A DNA stretch of 43,310 nucleotides from Planctomycetota bacterium. Its GTDB lineage: Bacteria; Planctomycetota; PUPC01; JACPCR01. The stretch covers positions 1 through 43,310 of the forward strand of contig JASLXP010001296.1 of the NCBI GenBank assembly GCA_030740295.1, given 5' to 3'. The notes under the pieces are model-generated. The model was not told the DNA's origin, made no database searches, and was given only the letters and a program-made list of their open reading frames with translations. Both the position numbers and the translations under genes were made by a program. This document shows positions 8,662-17,900 of this stretch, in pieces; position 1 is the first letter of the stretch, and each line of letters starts with the position of its first letter.

Positions 8662-9605
8662 CGAATGGAAGAATACTCGCGTCGACTCGAGCCAAAATAA
8701 CTTTGTCCTTCAAAGTCCTTATCGTCCTTGCATGCCTGCTCGGGCCGGCCTGCGCGCAAGTGGTGATTACGGACAGCGGCGTGACGGAGAAGGAGGTAAA
8801 AGCAAAGGAAGGCTCCTACATTCAGAAGAGAAGAAAAATCTCCGTCAAGAGCACGGGGCCGGTCAATTACGGTTTTGCCTACAACTACACCGATGACCCA
8901 GCCTTCAAGAAAAACATTCCCCATCTATCTTTTCCAAGCATCGGGGATTCCAGTGTGGGGAGCTTCGGGCTGGGACTGACCGGAGGCGGGTGGTACGGCG
9001 GAGGCTTCCTGGGAGTCAGGGTCAATAAGAGATCACTCCACACTGTAGTCGCCGACAGGATAGAGGTCGTAAAGCACGAAGAAAGAGGGATTTTGGATGT
9101 CGTATGGAAGGCGAAACCTGCCGAGATCAAGGCTCGTTTCGTTTTCCTTCCGGGAGACGACAAGATCTATACCGAGCTGACGTTCACTCCGAGGGAGCAA
9201 ATCGATTCGCTTGAGCTGACGATGATATGCATCCCCGGGCACTGGGGCCGTGTGAAACCGAAGGAGAGATGGCTCGCCACGGACATAAGAAGCGTTTCCC
9301 GGACCGAGAAGACGGCCTCATTCGATCTCGAGAAGGAGAACTGGATACTGCACTTCGATGCCAAAGATAACAGGGTGGGTACTTGTGCGGCTATGTACCT
9401 TCCGGATCAGCTCACCAAGGCGGAAGCCCACATAGGAGACCTGATCACCAGAACCAACTTCACATTGTCGCCCGATACCAAAAAGGTGCGCATGCTCTTC
9501 TGGTCCTTCCCGGACAGCTACAAGAAACCGGTGGACGCCTATCATCATCTCAAGAAAAACCAAACAGAACTGCTCGAGAATCTGAGGAAGTTCGATTTTG
9601 AATAG
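8658..9605 (+). CDS. Secreted protein of unknown family
   Basis: 315 residues. The start ATG overlaps the stop of the preceding gene in an ATGA, with a strong GAGGAGG ribosome-binding site at 8645-8651, so translation is probably coupled. A signal peptide is clear (SFKVLIVLACLLGPACAQ). The mature part is predicted beta-rich, with a glycine-rich stretch (FGLGLTGGGWYGGGFLG, about residues 95-113) and alternating strands to the C-terminus. I recognise no catalytic motif. The fold could be a mutarotase-like or lectin-like sandwich that works with the giant GH42-like protein; this rests only on operon position. Confidence 0.7.
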   Translation: MTNGRILASTRAKITLSFKVLIVLACLLGPACAQVVITDSGVTEKEVKAKEGSYIQKRRKISVKSTGPVNYGFAYNYTDDPAFKKNIPHLSFPSIGDSSVGSFGLGLTGGGWYGGGFLGVRVNKRSLHTVVADRIEVVKHEERGILDVVWKAKPAEIKARFVFLPGDDKIYTELTFTPREQIDSLELTMICIPGHWGRVKPKERWLATDIRSVSRTEKTASFDLEKENWILHFDAKDNRVGTCAAMYLPDQLTKAEAHIGDLITRTNFTLSPDTKKVRMLFWSFPDSYKKPVDAYHHLKKNQTELLENLRKFDFE

Positions 9606-11271
9606 CACTGCCGAAAAAGGGCCCCCATTGCTGTTGAGCGACCTTGGGATCTGCGAGCCATCGTCGTCCATCTCTCCCGCCGGGGTCAAAGATCATTGGC
9701 GCCTTATTGATTACGAAACGGAAACCGGGCTCTCCGGACGAATGCTGTACTCCGGAGAGGAGGGCGTGCCGGAGGATATTTCCATGCCCCTTGACCTGAA
9801 GGGCTGGCACCGGATCTATGTGGGACTTGGCGCGACCAATCTTCTGTGTACAGCTTCTCCGCCGGGTGTCAGGCTGAAGTTGGATCAGGACCCCTGCTAT
9901 GTCAAAATCTGCTCACTGGGCTCCACCTATTGGATCGAGCTCAGGGAATATTTCTGGAAGGAAGCCTGTCTGGAGGGTGACAGGATACACTTCGCCAAGG
10001 TCAAGGGTTCTCAGAGCTGTGTCGCCTATGTCAGGTTCGAGCCGATGAGCGACGAGGAAATAGAGCATGTCAAGGCGAGACGAATGGACTCAGAGGGGCG
10101 TTGTCTGACAGCCACGAACGATAGTGATTGGGAATACAATAGTGTCGACGAAATATTTGAGGTAATTCTTCCACTGAAAGACTCCCCCGTCGGGAAGCTG
10201 TTCTTTTGTATTGCCTGCGGCGACGTGTGCTACTACCTGGACACCAAGGTCGGAAACCGCCTCAAGTTGCGGCCAGGAATGGAATGTCCCAGAAGTATCG
10301 ACCGCAAGATTGTCGAAGGGCTGGACCACCTGAACAGCGTGGAGCCCGACGTGCTTGGCAAAGTCTGTGATTTCACCCACGAGATCGGCCTCGAGTTTCA
10401 CGCATCTTTCCGGGTCGGGGCCTTTGCCGGTCAACCGCCATATGATGCGCATTTCAGCTCAGAGTTCTTCATGCACCATCCGCAATTTCGCTGCAGGGAC
10501 ATCGACGGGCGCGAGATCGCGCGGATGAGCTATGCCTTCGAAGAGGTCCAGAACCACATGCTGGATCTTTACGAGGAAACCCTCGGGTATGACATCGACG
10601 GGCTGAACCTGATCTTCGTGCGCGCCCTGCCGATGATGCTCTACGAGGAACCTCTTCTGAACGGCTTCAGGAACGCCTACGGAAAGAATCCGCTGGAGCT
10701 GGATGAACATGACCCGGATTTCCTGGCGTATCGTGCCGGCGTCCTTACGGAATTCATGCGCAGGGTCCGGAGCCGGGTGGATACCGTTCGACAGAAGCAG
10801 GGCAGGGGGAGAATTCCGATATCCGCGATCTGCGCGGCGAACGAGCGGGTCAACACGTTCTTCGGTCTGGACCTGAAGACATGGGCTGAAGAAGGGATCG
10901 TGGACATCATCGCCCCCGATTTTTCTCTGCAGGGGAGAGACCATGACGACTGGGATCCGGACACTATCGATATCGATTATTTCCTATCGGTAGTTGCGGG
11001 AACGGATTGCCAGCTCTTGCCGCGTCTGCCTCATTATGCTCAGCAGGACGAGTATGCTGAATATTTTCGACGCATGCGGAATTGTGGCGTCCGGGGAATG
11101 TACCTGTGGGACGCGGAGGCCAATTACTTTCAAAAGCCGGAACAATGGGCATATATAAGAACTGTCGGGGATGCTGATTCCCCGGATGAGGTGCGGGCGC
11201 CGAAGAGGATCCTGTTGAAATCGCTGGGAGATTTCGTGACCGACAAGTATCCTGCCCACATGGCGTTCTAG
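9598..11271 (+). CDS. TIM-barrel glycoside-hydrolase-like protein (GHL10/DUF187-like), no signal peptide
   Basis: 557 residues from a TTG at 9598. That start overlaps the previous stop by 8 bases and is preceded by GAGGAAG at 9584-9590; the next in-frame ATG (9742) would remove part of the N-terminal domain. Residues 1-170 look like a beta-sandwich (GWHRIYVGLGATN). From about 215 to 530 the sequence reads as an alpha/beta barrel of the GHL10 kind: DFTHEIGLEFHASFRVG, YDIDGLNLIFVRA, IVDIIAPDFSLQGRD and CGVRGMYLWDAEANY. A histidine in LEFHASF and acidic residues in the later strands are candidate active-site positions. Unlike its partners it lacks a signal peptide, so it may act in the cytoplasm on imported oligosaccharide, or its true start may differ. 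Family placement is tentative. Confidence 0.65.
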   Translation: MNSTAEKGPPLLLSDLGICEPSSSISPAGVKDHWRLIDYETETGLSGRMLYSGEEGVPEDISMPLDLKGWHRIYVGLGATNLLCTASPPGVRLKLDQDPCYVKICSLGSTYWIELREYFWKEACLEGDRIHFAKVKGSQSCVAYVRFEPMSDEEIEHVKARRMDSEGRCLTATNDSDWEYNSVDEIFEVILPLKDSPVGKLFFCIACGDVCYYLDTKVGNRLKLRPGMECPRSIDRKIVEGLDHLNSVEPDVLGKVCDFTHEIGLEFHASFRVGAFAGQPPYDAHFSSEFFMHHPQFRCRDIDGREIARMSYAFEEVQNHMLDLYEETLGYDIDGLNLIFVRALPMMLYEEPLLNGFRNAYGKNPLELDEHDPDFLAYRAGVLTEFMRRVRSRVDTVRQKQGRGRIPISAICAANERVNTFFGLDLKTWAEEGIVDIIAPDFSLQGRDHDDWDPDTIDIDYFLSVVAGTDCQLLPRLPHYAQQDEYAEYFRRMRNCGVRGMYLWDAEANYFQKPEQWAYIRTVGDADSPDEVRAPKRILLKSLGDFVTDKYPAHMAF

Positions 11272-11470
11272 CCCGGCACGGATGGGGAAGAGGTCACAAC
11301 TTTGTGCCTGACGGGATAGCAAGGTGGGCATTGAACAAGTGGCAAGACTTGCGTTTGCGTATTGGAGTGCGGTGAATTGTCACCGCTTGGTTCTCTGGAA
11401 CGTTCAAGTGCTACAATCCAAAGCGGCTAAAGCTTGAAGAGCTATGGATGGTCTCAATGAATTGCCTTGG

Positions 11471-11664
11471 GAATTGCGGGAAGAAGTTTCTTCATGGCGG
11501 TCTCGTCTTAACGCGGTCGAGACCGCAACCAAATCGTGGCGACGGGCAGCCTGCCTGCCGCCAGAGCAGCAGGCTGGCAGCCCGCTGCTACGATGTTCTC
11601 CGCGCCACACGAGCCAGGTGCCCCCTCAGGACGTAGAGAATTGCGGGAAGAAGTGTTTCTTCAT
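11471..11664 (+). repeat. Pair of 25-27 bp direct repeats around a palindromic segment
   Basis: GAATTGCGGGAAGAAGT followed by TTCTTCAT occurs at 11471-11495 and, with two extra bases, at 11638-11664. Between them lies a GC-rich imperfect palindrome (CGGGCAGCCTGC near 11540, GCAGGCTGGCAGCCCG near 11570). The 400 bases from 11272 to 11675 hold this and no gene I can support. Confidence 0.65.
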
Positions 11665-11675
11665 AGAAAACGAAT

Positions 11676-11732
11676 ATGAGCCTCAACGGATCCATCGTCG
11701 AAGGGGCCGCCCTGACTTGGTTCGTGGAACCC
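11676..11732 (+). pseudogene. hsdR N-terminal stub 1
   Basis: The ATG at 11676 starts MSLNGSIVEGAALTWF. This matches the usual opening of type I restriction endonuclease R subunits (N-x-SIVE-x-AAL-x-WL). After about 19 codons the similarity is lost, and the frame runs on without recognisable content to 11909. It is a divergent second copy of the stub at 12864, not an exact duplicate. Confidence 0.5.
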
Positions 11733-11814
11733 GCCGGTGCGTCGCACGCAGACAGGCGAGCAACCATCCTGGATATCCGGATCGTTGAGAATAAGCCAGA
11801 CGTGAGACCAAACC

Positions 11815-12867
11815 ATGAGCAAAGATTCCCAGGCATCATCACCTTCCGGCGGGCAGTTCATCGTCTATCAGACCGAGGACGGGAAGCTGAAGATCGACGT
11901 GCGGTTTGAAGGCGAGACGGTCTGGCTCACGCAGCAGCAGTTGGCCGAGCTTTTCCAGACTACTCAACAAAATGTGAGCTTGCACCTACAGAACATCTAC
12001 GGGGAGGGCGAGTTGCAGCGCGGGGCAACTCACAAGGAATTCTTGTCGGTTCGTCAGGAAGGCGGACGCTCCGTTCAGCGGCGGATGGAGAGCTACAACC
12101 TCGATGCAATCATTTCTGTCGGTTACCGGGTCAAGAGCGTCGTGGCCACCCGCTTCCGCATCTGGGCAACCCAACGGCTGCGAGAATACATCGTGAAGGG
12201 TTTCACGATGGACGATGAGCGTCTAAAGAATCCCGATCAGCCATTCGACTATTTCGAAGAGTTGATGCGCCGGATTCAGGACATCCGGACTTCCGAACGG
12301 CGGTTCTACCAGAAGATCACCGACATTTACGCCACGAGCGTCGATTACGACCCGACTCAGGAGGTGAGCATCGTCTTTTTCAAGACCGTCCAGAACAAAG
12401 TGCACTGGGCCATTACCGGCCAGACCGCCGCCGAGATTGTCCACGACCGGGTGGATGCGGCGAAACCAAACCTCGGCTTGACCAACTGGCGAGGCCCGGT
12501 GATCCGTAAGCAGGACGTCGCCATCGCCAAGAACTACCTCACCGAACCGGAACTGGCGGCACTCAACAATCTGGTGGAACAATACCTGATCTTTGCCGAG
12601 GGCCAGGCCATGCGGCGCGTGCCAATGCACATGGCGGACTGGATCGAAAAGCTGGATGCGTTTCTCGCGTTGAACGAACGCGACATCCTCTCCCATGCCG
12701 GCCGCATCTCGCACGAGATGGCCCAGTCCAAATCCGAGCTGGAATACGACAGGTTCAAGTCTCCCGCATCGAACGCTCCGCTGCCAGTAGATGCGGACTT
12801 CGATGAGGCCACGAAGGAACTGACAAAGCTCCCGAATCCCAAGAAACGCAAACCGCCGAAGTCATGA
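11815..12867 (+). CDS. rhuM: RhuM-family protein
   Basis: 350 residues, about the usual length for RhuM-family ('virulence protein') members. Visible signatures are the N-terminal helix-turn-helix-like WLTQQQLAELFQTTQQNVS, then YNLDAIISVGYRVKS and FRIWATQRLREYIVKGF, and a C-terminal Fic/DOC-like region with HWAITGQTAAEIVHDRVDA and a YL-x-E-x-E-x-AALNNLVEQYL helix. The HTH and middle region resemble KilA-N/BRO-type DNA-binding modules. RhuM genes are commonly found inside type I restriction-modification loci. Here the gene overlaps the start of an hsdR stub by ATGA and follows another stub, so it is probably the last intact piece of such a locus. No hsdM or hsdS is in the window. Biochemical function is not established. 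Confidence 0.85.
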   Translation: MSKDSQASSPSGGQFIVYQTEDGKLKIDVRFEGETVWLTQQQLAELFQTTQQNVSLHLQNIYGEGELQRGATHKEFLSVRQEGGRSVQRRMESYNLDAIISVGYRVKSVVATRFRIWATQRLREYIVKGFTMDDERLKNPDQPFDYFEELMRRIQDIRTSERRFYQKITDIYATSVDYDPTQEVSIVFFKTVQNKVHWAITGQTAAEIVHDRVDAAKPNLGLTNWRGPVIRKQDVAIAKNYLTEPELAALNNLVEQYLIFAEGQAMRRVPMHMADWIEKLDAFLALNERDILSHAGRISHEMAQSKSELEYDRFKSPASNAPLPVDADFDEATKELTKLPNPKKRKPPKS

Positions 12868-12992
12868 GCGCACTCAACAAATCCATCGTCGAAGAAGCCG
12901 CTCTTACGTGGTTAGGTGATCTGAACTATGCGGCAAGCATGCCAGAGACATACGCTGGGGATGAGCACGGAGTAGTCCGGATTGCATCGTGA
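12864..12992 (+). pseudogene. hsdR: hsdR N-terminal stub 2 (type I restriction R subunit)
   Basis: Starts in an ATGA overlap with the rhuM stop, as in an operon. It encodes MSALNKSIVEEAALTWLGDL, the typical first 20 residues of HsdR, followed by about 22 unrelated codons and a TGA at 12990. More than 95% of a normal R subunit (about 1000 residues) is missing, so no restriction activity is possible. The break falls near 12930, after codon 22, at the edge of a stretch full of palindromic repeats. Confidence 0.75.
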
Positions 12993-13101
12993 TCGGCAAG
13001 CACATCGCGATCAGGCGGACAACGCGTTCAATTTTGGAATCGTCCTGCTCTGGCCGTAGCCACGAGTTGCCAGCGCAGCCTGCCTGTGGCCGCAATCTTC
13101 G

Positions 13102-13159
13102 TTTGTAGTGCGGCAGTCATGCCGCTCTTCCCAGATGGCGATAACTCGCCGACTACAAA
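13102..13159. repeat. 58-bp mini-element with TTTGTAGT/ACTACAAA ends (copy A)
   Basis: Begins TTTGTAGT and ends with its exact reverse complement ACTACAAA. Inside are GCGGCAGTCATGCCGC and GGCGATAACTCGCC, two further hairpins. Shares its ends and internal plan with 13281-13353. Confidence 0.7.
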
Positions 13160-13165
13160 CAGAAT

Positions 13166-13186
13166 TTCTCCGCGCCACGCGGAGAA
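13166..13186. repeat. Perfect 9-bp hairpin
   Basis: TTCTCCGCG pairs with CGCGGAGAA across CCA. A related TTCTCCGCGCCAC occurs near 11595. Confidence 0.6.
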
Positions 13187-13206
13187 GTGATAACAAAGAC
13201 TCTATG

Positions 13207-13234
13207 TTTCTTCGCAGACTACGCTGCGAAGAAA
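13207..13234. repeat. Perfect 11-bp hairpin
   Basis: TTTCTTCGCAG at 13207-13217 pairs with CTGCGAAGAAA at 13224-13234 around a 6-base loop. No T-run follows, so it is more likely a repeat element than a terminator. Confidence 0.65.
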
Positions 13235-13280
13235 TGGCCCTTCGGGCAACGGATCTGACCTCTCAGTCAACGAGGAATTC

Positions 13281-13353
13281 TTTGTAGTCGGCGAGTCATC
13301 GCCGTTCGGGGCGACGAAGTCGCTCCTATACGCCATTACTGGCGCACTACAAA
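13281..13353. repeat. 73-bp mini-element with TTTGTAGT/ACTACAAA ends (copy B)
   Basis: Same 8-bp terminal inverted repeats as 13102-13159, with GGCGAGTCATCGCC inside. Together with copy A and the two hairpins it fills the 440-base gap 12993-13432, where I see no gene. Confidence 0.7.
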
Positions 13354-13432
13354 GGAGTTTTCCCGGTTCAGAGGCTTTCTCTCGCTTGTTTTCAAATCGA
13401 GAAACTTTTTTAAGTTTGAGACCCCTTAGCGC

Positions 13433-14935
13433 CTATTGCTCGGAGAAAAACTGGGCGTATGCGATCTCTGCGTCCATGACGCGGTAGACGGTGTCAACGA
13501 AATTCATGAGCGCGTAGGTCCGGGTGATCTGCTCCCAGTCCGACTGCTCGCCGGCTGTCTGCGTCGCAAGCGTCTTGCTGAACTCCTCCGCACGTTTCAG
13601 ACGGTCGGCGAACTGGAGTCCTAACTTGTGCGACTGCGCGGCCGCTTTCGCTCGTTTCCCAGTCCAGGTCTGGAGTTTTTCCGTACACCATTTCGGGAAA
13701 CCCCTGGTCACGAGCGCACCAAAGTTGAACGGGGTGTGGAAATTGTTCCCGACTGCCGACCAGATCGAGTAGTTGCCGTCTTTGTTGTCGACCACATTCA
13801 ACCGCCAGCCCTCTGCGGCCGGTATCTTATCCAGTTCCAGGTCGCCGGCGGGGACCATCATCTCCAGAAACCAGCGGTCGTCACCCACGCTGACAGCATG
13901 TTTCCATTTTCCATCCCAGGATTTCTCCATGCCGACGCCGTCGTAGCAGCAACCGTCAAGCGAGATCACATACTGGACGTACCGTACCTGGCCCGGCGGC
14001 TGGATGAAGACCTCGACGGAGTGCCGGTCGGTGTAGAAATCGCCTGACCGGTCCTGATTAGCCGAAGCGGTTCTCAGGTCAGAAAGAATGCGCTGCGGAT
14101 CCGGCAGCATGAGCTCGATGCCCAGGTAGATCGCCGTCTCATCGTAGAGGGCCCGGAACGACGCCTGTTGGGGCGCCAGGAGCGTCTGCTCGTGCGAAAG
14201 GCGGAACCCGGAGAAAGGGACGGCCGCTTCCCAGCACTTCTCATCCAGCCGACCGTCGACAACTGGTGCCTGTGTCGCTTCCGAAGCGAACGCGACGCGC
14301 TCGTCGTATTGTCTCGGTACCTTCTTCGCCTGGGTCTGTTCAGCTTCCCGCAAGACGCGGCCGACAAACACATCGTCTATGAGCATTTCGTTCCCGAATG
14401 TATCCAGACGCGGATAGATGGTGCCAGGCGCATTGCCGCCGATCAGGATTCGCTGTTCGATCCGCGTCCATTTGTCGGGCACGGGTTTCCCCTTCTGCTC
14501 CAATCGGAACTGCCCCAGCCCTCCGTAGACCGCGAAGTGCATGGTCACCGCGCCGGCGCCCTTGACCATGTACCTGACGACGAAAACATCACCGGGCCTG
14601 GCGTTGTACGCTCCGTGGCCGGCGCCGTGCATATAGAAGAGAGTGGCTTTCAACCGCAGAGCACGCTTGCCGGAAAAGACATCCACGGTCTCCATCTTCG
14701 CCACACTGACTGAGCCCTGTTCATAGGCCGAGGGCATGAGCCTTGCCCCCTTGTCCGTATAAGACCCCTCGATACGCTTGAAACGGTTGAAGTCGACTGT
14801 TCCGGGACTCACCTCCCGCCATTGTTCCATGCCGCCGTCGCGGACGAGGTTGGGGGTGGTCTCGTTCGCGGAAGATGCAACCGCGCCGAAAAGCACACAG
14901 CCTGTTGTCAGGATTCTGATCAGCAGTGTTCTCAT
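13433..14935 (-). CDS. Secreted CBM9-like carbohydrate-binding protein
   Basis: 500 residues with a signal peptide (MRTLLIRILTTGCVLFGAVASS). The first half (about 25-200) looks like a CBM4/9-type jelly roll: LVRDGGMEQW opening, KRALRLKATLF, and a closing LIDDVFVG. The second half (about 220-420) is a CBM9/DOMON-like sandwich with the hallmark APVVDGRLDEKCWEAA, the strand DETAIYLGIEL and the DRHSVEVFI motif. The C-terminal 80 residues are helical. No catalytic residues are visible; it probably binds a glycan for its operon partner. The start lies 4 bases behind the stop of the GH42-like gene, with a GAGG inside the end of that gene, which indicates co-transcription and coupled translation. Confidence 0.75.
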   Translation of the reverse strand: MRTLLIRILTTGCVLFGAVASSANETTPNLVRDGGMEQWREVSPGTVDFNRFKRIEGSYTDKGARLMPSAYEQGSVSVAKMETVDVFSGKRALRLKATLFYMHGAGHGAYNARPGDVFVVRYMVKGAGAVTMHFAVYGGLGQFRLEQKGKPVPDKWTRIEQRILIGGNAPGTIYPRLDTFGNEMLIDDVFVGRVLREAEQTQAKKVPRQYDERVAFASEATQAPVVDGRLDEKCWEAAVPFSGFRLSHEQTLLAPQQASFRALYDETAIYLGIELMLPDPQRILSDLRTASANQDRSGDFYTDRHSVEVFIQPPGQVRYVQYVISLDGCCYDGVGMEKSWDGKWKHAVSVGDDRWFLEMMVPAGDLELDKIPAAEGWRLNVVDNKDGNYSIWSAVGNNFHTPFNFGALVTRGFPKWCTEKLQTWTGKRAKAAAQSHKLGLQFADRLKRAEEFSKTLATQTAGEQSDWEQITRTYALMNFVDTVYRVMDAEIAYAQFFSEQ

Positions 14936-14939
14936 TGAA

Positions 14940-17900
14940 TTACCTCACGGCCAACTCGATTTCCTGCCGCTGGCCAGAAATGATCTCCGTCACGCGCAGG
15001 ATGTAGGCCCCCTTTGTTTGATTGAGCGCAAGAGGAATAGCGTGGCTCGATGCCCCTTTCACCGCCAGCTTCTTCATGTGGGCTTCGACCGCCTTGCCGT
15101 CTTTCACCAGTTCGATCCTGACCGCAAGAGTCACTTCTTTCAGCGCTTCGGGCAGGGCCTTGATTTCCAGCGTAACGACCTCGCCCGGCCGGTATGTTTT
15201 CTTCCTGCATTCCACCGCCAGTGCGTTCTCGACCCGCTCGGGCAGAAGCGCCAGCAGCTTGGCCTGGGCCGGCTGGATGCCGGCGGTCACGGAATCGGTA
15301 TACCCCAGGTACGACTGCTGCCGCACGTTGTAGGCGTGCATCTTCCGGTCGGTCTTGAGTATGAACTCCTCGCCGGGCGGGTCCGCCACAGTCTTGTCCG
15401 GCAGCACGCCCACGAATCTGGCCGGGCCGCTCTCGAACACGTAGGTACGCAGGTCAATGCGGGTGTTACCCAGCCTGTCGAGCACTTCGATGTCGCCCTT
15501 GACTCCGCCTCTCTGGACCAGGGTGTTGCGGAGTGCGCGGAATTCGTCCACCGTCGGCGCGCCGGCCAGGAACAGTCCGTGACCCCGGCCGAATCGTCTC
15601 GCGCCTTTCCTGGTGAAATCGAACAGTTCGTCCAGCGAACTCTTGTCCAGAACCAGCGCGCCGCCCTTGGCCACCACGCCGGTGCCGGCACAGGTCGGGC
15701 AGTTTCCGATAGGGTCTCCGGCGCCGCCGAGATGCATGGTCTTCTTGCCCTTGCATTTCGGGCAGGTCTCGAATTCGATCTCGCCCGGCCCGGCATTCTC
15801 CTGTTCCCCTAACGGGCGCAGATACTCGTCCATGGTCGCCGGTCTGTAATCGGCAACGACCAGACCGCCCGCCGCGGCGAACGCTTTAATCTTCTCCACC
15901 CCACGGCGCGAAATGGACTGGCTGGCGGGCAATATCAGGACACGCTGCCGGTCGCCGAACTGGAGCTTCTCCTCGACCACGTCCTCCCCCACGCACTGGA
16001 AGTCAAGCCCGACACGGCGAAGGAGGTTTATGAAGTTGCGGATGGAGTTCGCCCAGGTGGTCTCGAGCGGGTTGTAGACGCCAGCGATTCGCGAGCGGTT
16101 CGACCATAGAATCAGGATCGGGTCCAGCCGTTTCTCAGCGGACATCAGCAGCCGATCAATTCCGCTGCGAATATCGAGAATCTCCTCCGAAGTCTGTTTG
16201 AAACATAGATACGGCTCAGTCAGGTCTGCGTTGATATTGTTGTGATAAGGCCACCAGGCAAGCGCGTTGCCACCGCGGAAGAGCGACTCCCACGGCTTGG
16301 TGCGCATCTGCCATTCGCTCATTTGCCCCCGGTAGAAGCCGACCCAGTACCCGGCGCTCACCCTGGTCTTGTCTTTCTCCTTGTCAAAATACTCCAGGTC
16401 GGACTGGATGAACGCGTCCACGACCTTGGTCATTCTCGGGATGTCAAAAGAATCGTGGGATCCCAGGCAGTTGATGTCTATCCCCACCCGCGCACCCGGG
16501 TCAAGTTCCCGGACGAGCCCAGCGGTGTACTCCGCCACCAGGTTGAACCGGTCACGCTTGTAGAGGTCCTGTTCCATCCAGCGCGACGATTGCCGGCCGG
16601 TCTTGGCGTCGAGGAATGAGATGAACCCGATCTCGTCGAAGGAGCCGAAGGCCGAACCCCATACCTTGTTGAGGTCGGCGATGTTCTCGTAACGGCCCTG
16701 AAGATATTTCCGATAGTCCTTGAGGACGGTCGGGTTATCCCATTTTTCATGGCTCTGAATACTGCTCTCGCTGTCTATCTGGTAGGCAAGCGTACCGTAC
16801 CGCTTGTAGGCCGCGGTCCGGGACAGATAGACCCTCCTCAACGTTTCCTTCCAGTCCCCCGCCAGATATTTGTAGTAGGTGGGGAAACTCCACAGCCCCC
16901 AGCACAACGGCCAGGCCCCTAGGTTGTCTCTCACCAGGTTGTCCGCGGATTGCCTCATGATGTGGGGCGAGATGTATTGCGCCATGTCGAAATAGCCGGT
17001 CAGCCCGTGTTCCTTCAACAGACGCAGGTGGGTGTTCTTGATTCTTCCGCTCCAGCCGCTGCCCCACAAGACGAACTGGAACTCGTCAAAATCGTTGGAG
17101 GGAAGACCAGTCCAGGTTTCCTGCTCGTCCAGCACGGTGTCTCCGGATACCACCTTGCAGACGATCTTGTATGCCCGGGAGAGCGGGTGCCGAATTCTGT
17201 TGAAACGGAACTTCGTCTCGCCGCTCTTCAGCGCCACGCGCTGCTCCAGCCGCTCATAGGTGTCCCACAACTCAGCAACGACCTTCTTCCCGGCTGGAAC
17301 CCGTTCTTTCAGCGTTATGCTCCCGCTGATCCCTTCGGTGCGGCCGAAGTATTCCTTGTCTGCCGAGACCGACGCCAAGTAAACGGTGTCGGTGACCGTC
17401 ACGGCGGCCGACGCCCAGTCAAGCACCATCCCCCGCCGCTTCAGCCACAGGTCCGTCAGATATAACCCCTGCTTGAGAACCGGGAAAGGAGGCGAGAATG
17501 AGACCGCGGCCTCTCCGGGATCAATCTCCTTTTTCCCCTTGACGATCACCCGGTTGCCCCGGTCGCGTATCTCGTAGTAGAGCCGCGTGCCCGGCAGAAT
17601 CCGGCCGCCGGAGATACGGAAGGTCACGGGAGACGAGGGCAGTTCATCCCGCGCTATCACGGTGTCCACTGGCTCCGGCCGTACCCGCGACCCGCTTTCT
17701 TTGCCCGCTGCGTATAGTATCGCCTTGCAAAGGATGGACAGGTAGTAGTTGTAGAACAGGTCGTCGTCCTCCACACCCGCAAAAGGCGTCAAGGCAAGAT
17801 CCTTGCTGTAGCGGGTCCAGCTCCCGGTGTGGAACACATCCTTCTTGCCGTTCTTGAGGAAGATGTCGTTGTATTGCAGAAAGACGACTCGCCCCTCGCC

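Noticed and set aside
14778..15812. 344-codon plus-strand frame opposite the GH42-like and CBM9-like genes
   Set aside because: It spans the junction of two minus-strand genes that are supported by domains and coupled start signals.
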